A stretch of DNA of 45,025 nucleotides, from positions 1 through 45,025 of the IMG/VR virus record IMGVR_UViG_3300036850_000251; one strand, written 5' to 3'. The translations under genes and the position numbers were made by a program. The notes below the pieces were generated by a model that saw only the letters and a program-made list of their open reading frames with translations, was not told the origin of the DNA and did not search any database. Positions 27,932 through 36,724 of the stretch are shown in pieces; position 1 is the stretch's first letter, and the number at the start of each line of letters is the position of its first letter. The stretch is from a virus.

Positions 27932-28350
27932 GACCGCGCCTCACGCCCGGTCAGTCGGGCCGTCTCCGCCTCGAGTCGCACCAGGTCCTCGCTCGGCAGC
28001 CAGTTCCGCTGCGAGGGATGCGCGCGCTCGAGCAGCGTCGCCGCGATCGCCGCGGCCGCCTCCGGCACCTGCAGGTCTTCGTAGATGGCGCCGCATTCGA
28101 AGCAGCACGCCAGCCGCCACACCGGGTGCACGGACGGGCAATTCGCGCAGAGGCAGCGCACGACCCACTTGCCGCCGGCGATGAACACCGGCGGCGCGAT
28201 CGGGGCGACCGCCGGGTCAGACCAGGCGAGCGCCGGTCGCGCGATCCTGCCCTGCTTGATGAACTTGCGCTGCAGCGCCCGGTATTCCTCCGGCGTCCGT
28301 GCGCCGTGCACGTGCAGCGGCGTCATGATTTCGTTTGGCCACAAACCCAT
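27928..28350 (-). CDS. Zinc-binding hypothetical protein, 140 aa
   Basis: Start ATG at 28350 (MGLWPNEIMTPLHVHGARTP). Middle: a Cys cluster VVRCLCANCPSVHPVWRLAC followed by CFECGAIYEDLQVP, with at least four Cys suitable for zinc. C-terminal helices (LVRLEAETARLTGREAR). Lies between the tail-hub-like protein and a fibre. The role is not known; perhaps a chaperone or a small virion protein. Confidence 0.6.
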   Translation of the reverse strand: MGLWPNEIMTPLHVHGARTPEEYRALQRKFIKQGRIARPALAWSDPAVAPIAPPVFIAGGKWVVRCLCANCPSVHPVWRLACCFECGAIYEDLQVPEAAAAIAATLLERAHPSQRNWLPSEDLVRLEAETARLTGREARS

Positions 28351-28352
28351 GG

Positions 28353-29942
28353 TTAGAACCCCAGCACCGTCGTGTTCCCGAGTTCGGACGCGCCAGCGAC
28401 ACCCAGCAGCCAGAAGCGCTGCGAGCTCGCCGGCTCGAGTCCCCAGGTGCACCACAGGAGTCCGCCGGGCTGCAGCTCGAGCCGGACGCGGTTAATCGTG
28501 AATTCGGCGTCAACGCCGGAAACGGTTTCGCTGAGCGCGATCCGATCGCCTGGCTCGCGCAGGATGGCCGCCGCCATCAGCGCATCGCTCTTATTGGCGA
28601 GAAACCGGACCGACGGCACGTGCGCGAACGGCGACGACAAGATTTGCGACAGGTACGACCCGACGTCGCCGGCGACGTTCGTGTTGTTCTGGAACGGCAT
28701 GTCCAGCGTCAGGACGCGCTGGCCGTAAGTCCCCTCCACCGCCACTTCGATGAGCGCGTCGTAGCGGTAGATGCCCTTGCCCCGCAGCTGCAGCTTCGTG
28801 ACGTAGCCGGCGACCGTGCCGTTGTTGACGATCGTCCAACGCACGCCGACACCGGTGTAACTCGCGGTGACGGTGAAGTTCGCGGTCAGATCGACGCCGG
28901 ATCCGTCCGACGCCGTGTTCATCGTGTAGTCGGTCGTCGCGACCGGCGTGACCTGCGCGGTCCCGCCGATTTGATCGTTGTTCGCCGGATCCCGGTACGG
29001 GCCGAAGAGCGTGTCGAGGGTCGCGCCCGGCTGCACCAGCGTCGTCGTCGTCTGCAGGCTGTAGAGCACGGTGGTCGCCGCGGCGTCGACCCTCGTCGGG
29101 CGCACGAACACCTGGACGGTGCTGTAAATCTCGTCCCGCTTTCCAGGGACGACGATGCCGGCCCGATCGAAGAGCGCATCGGTCAACGTGATTTCTACGG
29201 TCGGGTTCGCCGCGCGGTGATGGCGACTTTCGAACGTGAACGTGCCGCCCTGCGTCGTATCGCCCTTGACGTAGCAGTACCCAAACTCGCTCAGACAGAT
29301 CTGATTGAGCACCTCGCGGACTTTCGGCCGTGTCCCCGTCGCGCCGCCATCGAGGGCGATCTCGTACGTTTCGAGGCCGGTCTCGATGGCGCGCGCCGTC
29401 GGCTGGTCGTCGAGGCTGAGGCCGTCGAGGATCGCCGTCACGAGCTCGTCGCTCCGCTTGTTCAACTGCGCCGCGAGATCGGGCAGGTCCAGACGGGCGT
29501 AGTCATCCATGAGATCGAGCGCCACACAGTGCGCGACGCGGTCGTCGTACACGCCAGGCGTGGGCAGGATATCGGCCAGCCGGCCGAGAAACTTGTACGA
29601 GACGTTCGCCCCCGAGGTAAGCCTGTAGCGGACGCGCTTGTTGAAGTCGAAGCCGCCGCGCTTGCTGGCGTGCAGGGGTGAGTAGTAGCCCCGCGTCGAC
29701 GCGGAGTTGTACTCCGAGTTGTCCAACGCAAACGAGAGCTTGCCCGTCGAGGCGACGCGGTCGGTCGGGTCGGATCCCTGGATGCCGTATTCGCAGACAA
29801 TCGGTTCCGTCGTGCGGACGTCGGCCGACACGTCGACCCACTCGGCGCCACCGCTCGCAAACGCGTCGGTGTTGAACGCCGCCGCCAGAAAGGGTTCGGC
29901 GCTGCCGATGCCGAGTGCGACCTGGAATGCGACCTGGGTCAT
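28353..29942 (-). CDS. Tail tip/hub-like protein, 529 aa
   Basis: Large beta-rich tail protein following the tape-measure group: VSADVRTTEPIVCEYGIQGS, GRLADILPTPGVYDDRVAHC, LDLMDDYARLDLPDL, SALVLxx-free middle domain with LQTTTTLVQPGATLDTLFGP, and a final domain GDRIALSETVSGVDAEFTIN. This order (Ig-like, hub, beta-insertion) resembles tail-associated hub proteins of siphoviruses. Precise homology is not recognised. Confidence 0.6.
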   Translation of the reverse strand: MTQVAFQVALGIGSAEPFLAAAFNTDAFASGGAEWVDVSADVRTTEPIVCEYGIQGSDPTDRVASTGKLSFALDNSEYNSASTRGYYSPLHASKRGGFDFNKRVRYRLTSGANVSYKFLGRLADILPTPGVYDDRVAHCVALDLMDDYARLDLPDLAAQLNKRSDELVTAILDGLSLDDQPTARAIETGLETYEIALDGGATGTRPKVREVLNQICLSEFGYCYVKGDTTQGGTFTFESRHHRAANPTVEITLTDALFDRAGIVVPGKRDEIYSTVQVFVRPTRVDAAATTVLYSLQTTTTLVQPGATLDTLFGPYRDPANNDQIGGTAQVTPVATTDYTMNTASDGSGVDLTANFTVTASYTGVGVRWTIVNNGTVAGYVTKLQLRGKGIYRYDALIEVAVEGTYGQRVLTLDMPFQNNTNVAGDVGSYLSQILSSPFAHVPSVRFLANKSDALMAAAILREPGDRIALSETVSGVDAEFTINRVRLELQPGGLLWCTWGLEPASSQRFWLLGVAGASELGNTTVLGF

Positions 29943-29948
29943 CGGCAG

Positions 29949-30305
29949 TTAGTCCTGCTCCGCCGCGGCGCCGAGCCAGTCGACGACGTCGACGACGTCC
30001 CGCGCCGCCATCGGCGACCAGGGCGTGTTCTCGACATACCGCCGGAGCAGCTCCCAGTCGGGCTGGTCCAACGTCAGGACGGCGTCGACCTGCGGGGAGC
30101 GTTTCGGCAGCCCGTTCACCATCAGCGCGCCCTCCGTATCAGGTGTGCTGATGGCGTCGAGCGCGTCGAGCAGCCTGGCCTCGCGACGAATGACGTCGAT
30201 GCCGCGCGCAGCCTGCGGCGCGCCCAGCACGACCGCGGCGTAGCACAGCTCGAGCCGCTTCTGGTTCTTGGTGGCGTCCGCTTTGAAACTCACGACCCGC
30301 TTCAT
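29949..30305 (-). CDS. Hypothetical tail-region protein, 118 aa
   Basis: Helical protein starting MKRVVSFKADATKNQKRLEL: CYAAVVLGAPQAARGIDVIR, then REARLLDALDAISTP and QPDWELLRRYVENTPWSP. ATG at 30305 is chosen over an upstream, Arg-rich extension that looks non-coding. Found between tail-tip genes. Function unknown. Confidence 0.6.
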   Translation of the reverse strand: MKRVVSFKADATKNQKRLELCYAAVVLGAPQAARGIDVIRREARLLDALDAISTPDTEGALMVNGLPKRSPQVDAVLTLDQPDWELLRRYVENTPWSPMAARDVVDVVDWLGAAAEQD

Positions 30306-30347
30306 CGCTCGTCGTCTCCTGCGTTCTCTCTCCGCGCGTCCCACGGG

Positions 30348-30677
30348 TTACGCGCCGGCGTAGGCATTCCAGAGCGACGCGACGGTCGCAAACAGCGCGG
30401 CGTCATTGACGCTGGTCGTCGCCTTCCCCGTCTGTGGGTCGACCGTTACCGTGTCCTGGAGGTTGATGTTGCTGACGATGCCGATCGCCATGACCGCCGC
30501 GTACGACGCCGGCGAGCTCAGGACGTCGCCCGCGAAGGCCGAACGGCGGGCATGGCCGGCGGTGCCGGGGTCTTCATTGCGGACGGCGAGCGCCTGGGTG
30601 ACGAGCTCGTACTGCACGCGATCGAGAAAATCGACGTCATGCGCCAGTTTCATTTGGTTGACAGACGGTTCAGGCAT
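30348..30677 (-). CDS. Hypothetical protein, 109 aa
   Basis: Starts PEPSVNQMKLAHDVDFLDRV, continues QYELVTQALAVRNEDPGTAG and ASYAAVMAIGIVSNINLQDT. AGAGGA precedes the ATG. Helical N-terminal half, then Ala/Val-rich. It lies between the fibre-like protein and the hub. Could be a small tail protein. Confidence 0.6.
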   Translation of the reverse strand: MPEPSVNQMKLAHDVDFLDRVQYELVTQALAVRNEDPGTAGHARRSAFAGDVLSSPASYAAVMAIGIVSNINLQDTVTVDPQTGKATTSVNDAALFATVASLWNAYAGA

Positions 30678-30684
30678 CGGTCCT

Positions 30685-31650
30685 CTACTTCCACACAGGG
30701 ACGTAGCAGGCCGCCCCCGTCGAATCGGTCATCTTGAGCCAGGTGTTCTGCGCGGCGGTCGCCGGGCCGGATCCGCCGATCGTGCCGAGGGTCGGCGCGG
30801 CGCCGCCGCCGAGCGCGATCAAGGCGGTCATCGTTTGGAACAGCAGCGCCGCGTGCGAGGCATAGGCCGAGTTGTCGGCCAGCTTGGTCTCGAGCACCGC
30901 GGCGTTCCGCGTCAGCGCCGGGAAGCTCGAGGACGTGCCGCCAAAGTTCAACCGGGTGAACCCCGTGTCAGCGTTGTTCCCGAGCACGATGACCCCATCC
31001 AATGGCGAATAGGTGCGCGCGCGCCCCGTCCAATTCAGATAGCCCGCGGCCGCCGCGGAAACGCTGCCGCTAGACGTAATGCTGTTGGCTCCGGTTGTGG
31101 TCAAGGCCCCGCCGACGTTCACCGCCGCGGTGTTCATCACCGCGCCCACGTCGATCTGATCCGACGCGTTGACCTTGAACATATTCACGTCGGCGCTGTT
31201 GGCGGCATTGCGACCGGCGAAATACACGTTGTTCGGGAACCGCACCGCGCCGGAGTTCAGGATCCGCAGCGCTTCGGTCGCACCGTTGTTGCCGACCGCG
31301 AACACGATGTCCGCGCCGGTGGCCCCGACGCCGGTCGTCGGCTTGAGCGTCAACGTCTGTGTCGTGCCGGTGCCCCCGATGAGGGTGGGCGCCGTCAGCG
31401 AGGTCACCGTCGGAGTCGCGCTGTACGCGGGCAAGCTGCCGACGCCGGCGGACACCAGGACCTGGCCGACGGCGACCGACTGCAGCCAACTGCCGCCGTA
31501 CGTGACGTCGCTGGTGTCCCGCAGGAGGATTGAGCCGTTGTTGCCGCCCGAATAGACGTGATAGTCGTTCCAGTTCGACGGCTGGACCTTGGTCGCGTCC
31601 GCGTCATCGGCGACCGCGCTGACTTTGACGTGCTTGAGCAGCCCGCTCAT
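30685..31650 (-). CDS. Tail fibre-like protein, 321 aa
   Basis: Beta-helix-like virion protein with Thr/Gly/Ser repeats. It contains the segment LNFGGTSSSFPALTRNAAVL then ETKLADNSAYA, frequently seen in side-tail fibre proteins, plus FPNNVYFAGRNAANSADVNM. Ends YVPVWK. ATG overlaps the tape-measure stop (ATGA). Second fibre system, separate from the adhesin cassette upstream of terS. Confidence 0.7.
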   Translation of the reverse strand: MSGLLKHVKVSAVADDADATKVQPSNWNDYHVYSGGNNGSILLRDTSDVTYGGSWLQSVAVGQVLVSAGVGSLPAYSATPTVTSLTAPTLIGGTGTTQTLTLKPTTGVGATGADIVFAVGNNGATEALRILNSGAVRFPNNVYFAGRNAANSADVNMFKVNASDQIDVGAVMNTAAVNVGGALTTTGANSITSSGSVSAAAAGYLNWTGRARTYSPLDGVIVLGNNADTGFTRLNFGGTSSSFPALTRNAAVLETKLADNSAYASHAALLFQTMTALIALGGGAAPTLGTIGGSGPATAAQNTWLKMTDSTGAACYVPVWK

Positions 31651-34079
31651 CGCCGTGCCACTTTCTGCAGTTCGTCGCGGTTCGCACGCGCCTGGTCCGT
31701 CGCGAACTCGGTCCGCATGTAGCGCTCGAGCCGTTCCTGCGATTCGCGTAGCGCGCGGAACTCTGCCATGTCGATCGGCGACCCACCGCCGGGCCGGCCG
31801 TCCGCCATGCGGAAGAGCCGTGTTTGCTGCTGACGCGTGAGCACCATTTCGCCGGGCGTGAGCATGGCCGGGACGGTGTCGGTCCCGCGAGGCGCGAACG
31901 GCAGGACGGTGCCACCGGTTTCGAAGTGCTGAATGCCGACCGGCGTCACCAGGCCGCCGCGTGCAGCGTAGTCACTGCGTCGGTTCCCGAGATCCAACGC
32001 CTCGACGTCGTAGCCGATGTGGATCGTCTTCTGCGTGGGAAGCGCCGCGATGGCGCCGCCCACCCCGCGGCTGATGGCCTCGGCCAACTTGTCGATCGTC
32101 TTGATCAGCGTCGAGAACTTTTCGTCGAGCGTTTCGGTAAACGTCAGCTTGCTCAGGTCGCTCATCTTCTCGCCGCTCGCATCGGTGAGCAGGCCGAGGT
32201 CGACCATGCCCTGCAGGACCGGCCGCATGTTTTCGGGGATCGCGGTCTTCGTCTCGAGCGATTTATTGACGTACGCCTGGAGCGACGGCGCCATCTTCTC
32301 GAGGATGGCGTTGTGGTTGACACCGGCCGCGGTGAGCACCTGATAGTCCTGTAGCAGCGTCCCTGCCTGTTCGTTGAGCTTTTGCGCCGCGAATTTCGGC
32401 CCGAGCTGCTCGATGGAGAAGCCGTATTTGTTGACGGTGTCGTCGAGTACCTTCATCGCGTCGTCCTGGAATTTGAAGGCCGCGTTCAGATCGTCGATGG
32501 CCTTCTTGTAGGCCTCCGGCGTCCGTGCGTTGAGCATCGCGTTGAGCGTGACGCCGGCGCCCGCCGCCTTGGCGTTCAACGTCGCCAGGCCGCCGTTCAA
32601 CTGGACGAAGGCTTCGCGGACCGGATTGACCTGCTTCTCGGGGTTGGAGAACAGCTTCGTGACGATGCCGATGGCCGCGGTGGCCCCCGCAACGACGGCG
32701 CCCCACACGTTGCCGCTCGCGAGGTTTTCCATGATGGCCTTGCCCGCTTTCGCCGCCATCGAACCGATCTCGCCGACTTTCCCGGGGATATTGCTGAGGA
32801 TGTCGCCGACGTCGCTGAGCGCCTTGTGCGCCTTCACGCCGAACGACTCGCGGGCCTGGTCGCCGGCGCCTTTGAATTTATCCTTCAGTGTTTGGACCTT
32901 CAGGACAGGCCCGGTGAAATCAAATCGGGCGAAGTCGTCCAGTTCGTCGGCGGTGTGACCGGCAGCGCGACCGACGTCGTTCAAGCCATCGACCATCCCG
33001 GCGAACCCAAAGTTCGCGACGTGGGCGTTCTGCTCGACCCTCGCGATGTCGTCGGCCAACGTTCCGAGTTTTGCTTCGTCGAACGAACGACCGATTTTGT
33101 GCAGCGAGTCAGGGACTAGGGCGAGCCCGCGCTCGAGCGCGTACACTTTCTCGCTCGTTCGCGCGAGTTCTTCCGCCGCTTTTCTCGCTTTGTTCGTTGC
33201 CTCGATCTGGGCGTCCTGCTTCGCATTGAACTTGTCCAGCGCCGCGATCTCCGGCGCGAGCATGGTCGGCAGTGGCGACGGAATCGAGACTTTGGGCCCC
33301 GCAAGTGTTTTCAACAGATCGTTGACGGTGACGACCTTCTCGGCCAGCGTGCCGTACTTGCCGGCGGCCACGTCGATCGCCCCGGGCGAGGTGGCGTTAT
33401 GCACCGCCTGCACCGCTGCGACCGTGTCGCCGAGGACCTCGCCGATGGTGTTCTTCGTGCGCCGCCAGAGATTCGCGATGGCGTCGCCGACGTCGTCGAG
33501 CGCTTTTACGGCTTCCGCGCTCATGCCGGGCGCGGTGTTCTTGATGTCGTCGAACCCACGTTTAATCGTTGGCAGCAGCTCGGCCCCGCTCTTTCCGAAG
33601 ATGGCGACGGCCAACGCGACCTGTTCCGCGGGATCCTTCACCTCGCGAATCGCGTCGGCGATCGCCATGAACTGGGCGTCGGGTTCGAGTCGTTTGAGGT
33701 CGTCGAGGCCGAGGTGCAGTTTGCCGAGGGCGCCGACGGCCGACTTGTCGCCGTCGGTGAGCCGCTTCTGCATCATGTTGATGCCAGCGGTCAATTGCTC
33801 GAGTGTATTGCCCGCATCGTCGCCGGCCGCTTGGAGCCGCCCGAGTCCTTCGATGGAGACTCCGGTCTTGTCGTGGAGTTTCGTTAGGGCGTCCGCATCA
33901 TCGAGGAGCGCCTTGCCGAAGTTCACGACCGCGCCGACACTGAACCCGATCCCGAGCGCGGCGCCGACCTTGCCGGCCATCGACACGATGCCGCCGAGCT
34001 GCTTGTCGATCTTCTCGACATCCTGTACCAGCTTGACGGTGTTCGCGGCGACGTCGACGATGAGGCTGGCGATCGTCAC
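31647..34079 (-). CDS. Tape measure protein
   Basis: 810-aa, the longest gene, directly after the tail-assembly chaperones. It shows the usual layout: N-terminal helices (VQDVEKIDKQLGGIVSMAG), long helical coiled-coil segments, hydrophobic segments in the centre (GAVVAGATAAIGIVTKLF) and a charged C-terminus. GTG start overlaps the upstream stop (GTGA). With about 1.5 Angstrom of tail per residue the tail would be near 120 nm, a rough family rule. Confidence 0.85.
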   Translation of the reverse strand: MTIASLIVDVAANTVKLVQDVEKIDKQLGGIVSMAGKVGAALGIGFSVGAVVNFGKALLDDADALTKLHDKTGVSIEGLGRLQAAGDDAGNTLEQLTAGINMMQKRLTDGDKSAVGALGKLHLGLDDLKRLEPDAQFMAIADAIREVKDPAEQVALAVAIFGKSGAELLPTIKRGFDDIKNTAPGMSAEAVKALDDVGDAIANLWRRTKNTIGEVLGDTVAAVQAVHNATSPGAIDVAAGKYGTLAEKVVTVNDLLKTLAGPKVSIPSPLPTMLAPEIAALDKFNAKQDAQIEATNKARKAAEELARTSEKVYALERGLALVPDSLHKIGRSFDEAKLGTLADDIARVEQNAHVANFGFAGMVDGLNDVGRAAGHTADELDDFARFDFTGPVLKVQTLKDKFKGAGDQARESFGVKAHKALSDVGDILSNIPGKVGEIGSMAAKAGKAIMENLASGNVWGAVVAGATAAIGIVTKLFSNPEKQVNPVREAFVQLNGGLATLNAKAAGAGVTLNAMLNARTPEAYKKAIDDLNAAFKFQDDAMKVLDDTVNKYGFSIEQLGPKFAAQKLNEQAGTLLQDYQVLTAAGVNHNAILEKMAPSLQAYVNKSLETKTAIPENMRPVLQGMVDLGLLTDASGEKMSDLSKLTFTETLDEKFSTLIKTIDKLAEAISRGVGGAIAALPTQKTIHIGYDVEALDLGNRRSDYAARGGLVTPVGIQHFETGGTVLPFAPRGTDTVPAMLTPGEMVLTRQQQTRLFRMADGRPGGGSPIDMAEFRALRESQERLERYMRTEFATDQARANRDELQKVARR

Positions 34080-34618
34080 AGGTTTCTCATCCCGATCGCC
34101 GCCAAGTCCTTCTCGACCTCTTTCCCGGCCGTGCGGCAGCGGTCAAGGTACGGGTCCTTCTGGCTTTCCGTCGCCGGCACCATGAACGGTTCGGCCTGAA
34201 ACTTTTTGGTTCCGAGCTCGATGAGGTGGGCGTACCGGGTCGGACGAATGAGCTTCGCGCCCTCGCTGGTCAAGGCGCTGCCGCCCTTCCCAGGGATCAC
34301 GATGCCCTTGACCTTGACGTTCTTCCGGACGCCCGGGCGCGCGTTCGCCGAGCTCGTGCCGCTGGTGACCCCAGCCTTGCCGCGGCCGTTCTTCTTGTTG
34401 ATGGACCAGGCCACGTGGTTGTAGAGCGCACGGGTGCGAATCGAGGGGGACGACTCAAGGTAGGCCTTCGCGTGACGAGCGATTTCGCGCACCGTCAGCT
34501 CGGTCGCCCAGAGCATGCGATCGCGGACCGCTTCCGGCAGTGCCTGGAAGGCGGCCTTCGCCTCGCGAAGTCCCTGGACGTGCCCCTGAATTGCCGCCGC
34601 GTTATTCGGCCGCGCCAT
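34076..34618 (-). CDS. HK97 gp10-like tail protein
   Basis: About 180 aa. Motifs of the HK97-gp10 family of tail-completion/neck proteins: REIARHAKAYLESSPS, RTRALYNHVAW, RYAHLIELGTKKFQAEPFMV and PATESQ at the end. It normally lies before the tail tube; here it comes after the chaperone genes, an unusual order. ATG 34618 has GAGGG seven bases upstream; a GTG one codon earlier is possible. Confidence 0.75.
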   Translation of the reverse strand: MARPNNAAAIQGHVQGLREAKAAFQALPEAVRDRMLWATELTVREIARHAKAYLESSPSIRTRALYNHVAWSINKKNGRGKAGVTSGTSSANARPGVRKNVKVKGIVIPGKGGSALTSEGAKLIRPTRYAHLIELGTKKFQAEPFMVPATESQKDPYLDRCRTAGKEVEKDLAAIGMRNL

Positions 34619-35212
34619 CACCGTCCCTCAGTTCGTCGTCCTCGTCCTCGAGCCCGGACACGTAGACGTGGCCATCGCCCGACTCGAGGATGTCGCGTTG
34701 CCGTTGCGCTTCCTCGGCGTGCACGTTGAAGAGCGCCATCCACGCCGTCAGTTCCTGCGACGACATGCGCGCGACGAGCTCGTCACGCGTCATGCCGCCG
34801 ATTTTCAGCGTCAGCTCGAGGAGGAATCGCTCCCAGCCGCCGGCGCCGAGGACTTTCCCAGCTCGTCGAGATCTCCGTCGCTCACGCCGGACAGGCGCTG
34901 AGCCGCTTCGAAGATGCGATTGAGCACGTCGACCCGCAGTTGGCCGAGCGCGGCGACTTCGCTGTCCTCGAACAGCCGGGCGCCGGCGTCGTCGACCAGG
35001 CATCGCACGGCCAGCTTCGCCCGCACGTTCTCGGTGTTGACGTCGCGGCGCTTCCCGCGGCCGACGACGAGGGACTTCTCCCAGTTGTCGCGATCGGTGC
35101 CGGACATGCCCTGCACCCACACGTAGCCGTTCAGTTCCGGCACCTCGACGCGCTCGCGCGGCAGGCCGGCGGCCGCCGCGGCGAGCAGCGCCGCTTTCGA
35201 CAGACAGTTCAT
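34602..35212 (-). CDS. Tail assembly chaperone, frameshifted long form (GT-like)
   Basis: Produced by a -1 frameshift at 34853-34859 from the short gene, giving a ~203-aa protein. The extension in the second frame reads VLGAGGWERFLLELTLKIGG then MTRDELVARMSSQELTAW, the hallmark of the T part of lambda-like GT chaperones ('MSSxELxxWxA'), and ends in an acidic tail (LEDEDDELRDGDG). Long and short forms together coat the tape measure. The frame has no start of its own with a ribosome site. Confidence 0.8.
34811..35212 (-). CDS. Tail assembly chaperone, short form (G-like)
   Basis: 133-aa product ending shortly after the slippery site. Sequence: NCLSKAALLAAAAAGLPRER, VEVPELNGYVWVQGMSGTDR, VRCLVDDAGARLFEDSEVAA, LNRIFEAAQRLSGVSDGDLD. 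The 'LP.E.VEVPE.g..v.V.gl' opening is typical of siphovirus chaperones. ATG 35212 is preferred over upstream Arg-rich codons. It sits between tail tube and tape measure, as expected. Confidence 0.85.
   Translation of the reverse strand: MNCLSKAALLAAAAAGLPRERVEVPELNGYVWVQGMSGTDRDNWEKSLVVGRGKRRDVNTENVRAKLAVRCLVDDAGARLFEDSEVAALGQLRVDVLNRIFEAAQRLSGVSDGDLDELGKSSAPAAGSDSSSS
34853..34859 (-). promoter_or_regulatory. Programmed -1 ribosomal frameshift site GGGAAAG
   Basis: On the minus strand the codons read CTG-GGA-AAG, so the heptamer G-GGA-AAG fits X-XXY-YYZ. A one-base backward slip re-pairs as GGG-AAA and enters the T-like frame. It is the same heptamer as used by phage lambda G/GT. A GC-rich stretch that could fold follows. 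Confidence 0.85.
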
Positions 35213-35231
35213 GACGTTGACGTCCCTTCGG

Positions 35232-35648
35232 TTACGAGGTCGCGATGGTCTGCAGGCCGGCCGGCGCAAACACGACCTGCGTCATGTGCGCGGCGCCCTT
35301 CGACCCGCTGAACACCGGCTTGTTGCGCACGAACACGGGCAGCGTGAACGCGGGGTTCGTCGCGGCGTTCGCGCCCGCGTCCGCCTTGACGATGATGTTG
35401 AACGTCGAGCGGGCGACGACCAGCGGGTGGATGGTCGCGTAGACCTTCGACGCCGCGTAGTCCTGGAAGAAGTTCACCGTGACATCGCCGATGTTGAGGA
35501 CGCCGGGCATCTCATACTTCTGCGCCTCGCCCATCGCGTCCGCGCGCTGTCCCTCGATGCCTTCGGTGTAGCTCACCGATTCCACGTGATCGCTCAGGTC
35601 GACACCGTTCACGGTGACCGACGCGTTGTAGAGAATGTGCTTCGCCAC
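35232..35648 (-). CDS. Major tail (tube) protein
   Basis: 138 aa, GTG start with AAGGAG six bases upstream (strong). Reading: AKHILYNASVTVNGVDLSDH, VESVSYTEGIEGQRADAMGE, VLNIGDVTVNFFQDYAASKV, TIHPLVVARSTFNIIVKAD. This matches the fold pattern of siphovirus tail tube proteins ('...VNGVDLSDHVxSVS...'), and the position before the chaperone fits. Confidence 0.8.
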   Translation of the reverse strand: MAKHILYNASVTVNGVDLSDHVESVSYTEGIEGQRADAMGEAQKYEMPGVLNIGDVTVNFFQDYAASKVYATIHPLVVARSTFNIIVKADAGANAATNPAFTLPVFVRNKPVFSGSKGAAHMTQVVFAPAGLQTIATS

Positions 35649-35651
35649 GAA

Positions 35652-36014
35652 TTACTCCTTCGATTGCCGCTTTTTGCGGCGGGTAGAGGGTTCGGCCACG
35701 TCCGATGCCGGAGAGGCCGGCGCCTTCTTCGGAATCCGCACGGTCTGACGCACCGTCACCACGTCGCCCGGGCCCGGCGCCGCGGGCACCAGGATGTCGA
35801 ACGCGTCGTCCGGGTTGGCGCCGTCGGCGTCGCCAGGCGCCAACGGCGCGGCTGCCGGCGCCGCGACGCTCTGCGCCGGCGAGCGCGGATCGTCATCGCC
35901 CGGTGCCAGGGGACTGATGGCCGGACCGCCGGCAGATACCGCGGCCGATCTCGGATCCTCGTCCCCTGGCCCGAGAGCGGGCGGCACGATGGGTTGCAGT
36001 TCCTCGTCCGCCAT
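35652..36014 (-). CDS. Repetitive acidic-Pro protein, 120 aa
   Basis: Low-complexity protein with repeats of APGD(D/E)DPRS: PPALGPGDEDPRSAAVSAGG, then PLAPGDDDPRSPAQSVAAPA and PLAPGDADGANPDDAFDIL. Ends in a basic tail (STRRKKRQSKE). It lies directly upstream of the tail tube. It may decorate the tail or be a flexible linker. No family assigned. Confidence 0.6.
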   Translation of the reverse strand: MADEELQPIVPPALGPGDEDPRSAAVSAGGPAISPLAPGDDDPRSPAQSVAAPAAAPLAPGDADGANPDDAFDILVPAAPGPGDVVTVRQTVRIPKKAPASPASDVAEPSTRRKKRQSKE

Positions 36015-36017
36015 AAC

Positions 36018-36281
36018 TCAGTCCACCTTCAACGCCAGCTCGCGATAGCCACACGCGCACTGCCAGCCTTGTCCGACGGTGCCCAGCGCCAGGCGCTTCT
36101 CGAGCGGGTGCGGGCAACCCATGTCGTCCTCGTCCTCGTCCGACGGGCGGCTCGACACGATCCACTCAACGCCGGCGGCGATCCGCTCGAGCGCAGCGGC
36201 CACCCGCTCCTGCGCGGCGACCCCGCGATTGATCTCGTCCCAGATGGGCCCGAGCACCTGGCTCAATTCCGTTGCCGTCAT
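36018..36281 (-). CDS. Small Cys-containing protein, 87 aa
   Basis: Helical first half (MTATELSQVLGPIWDEINRG, VAAQERVAAALERIAAGVEW) then a Cys set MGCPHPLEKRLALG...QCACGYREL able to bind metal. ATG 36281 shares a base with the stop of the tail-terminator gene (TGATG). Probably a small chaperone or regulator of tail assembly; unknown. Confidence 0.65.
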   Translation of the reverse strand: MTATELSQVLGPIWDEINRGVAAQERVAAALERIAAGVEWIVSSRPSDEDEDDMGCPHPLEKRLALGTVGQGWQCACGYRELALKVD

Positions 36282-36724
36282 CACCGTTCCTCGATCTGCG
36301 CGGCCCACCGCTGCACGCCGTGGTACAGCGAGACCTTCGGGTTGTCGTCGTCCGGGTCGATCACGACGTCCTCGAATTCGCAGGTCAGCGAGGCCTCGAC
36401 CATCGCGAATCCGGTCACCGGTAACGTCTTCCGTTCGAGCAGCGCTGCCACCCGCGACTGGATGGCGTGTGCTTCGCTCCCGCCTTTGTGGTCGCTCCAC
36501 ACATCGAGCTGCACCGTCACCTGGCCGCCGGCGAGCTGCATCGCGCCGCCGTCGTTCGTCCGACTCCGGTGGCCGAGCACGAGGTATGGATACGCGGTCC
36601 TGGCCGCCTCCGAGACGTGCCCGAATACGCCCGTGACCAGCGCCATCAGCGTCGTGTCCGCCACGAGCGCGGCGCGCAGCGCGTCGACGAAGGCCTGCGT
36701 CGGCGACCCGGTGACCGTGAACAC
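36281..36724 (-). CDS. Tail terminator/completion protein (DUF3168-like)
   Basis: 147 aa. Family pattern: FVDALRAALVADTTLMALVT, GVFGHVSEAARTAYPYLVLG, QVTVQLDVWSDHKGGSEAHA, IQSRVAALLERKTL, LTCEFEDVVIDPDDD. These are the conserved parts of the gp17-like tail-completion family (Tyr-Pro-Tyr motif, 'vWS' motif). GTG start. Neighbour of head-closure gene. Confidence 0.85.
   Translation of the reverse strand: MFTVTGSPTQAFVDALRAALVADTTLMALVTGVFGHVSEAARTAYPYLVLGHRSRTNDGGAMQLAGGQVTVQLDVWSDHKGGSEAHAIQSRVAALLERKTLPVTGFAMVEASLTCEFEDVVIDPDDDNPKVSLYHGVQRWAAQIEER

Noticed and set aside
28335-29681. Plus-strand frame of 448 aa
   Set aside because: Antisense of the tail-hub gene, Arg/Val/Asp-rich shadow.
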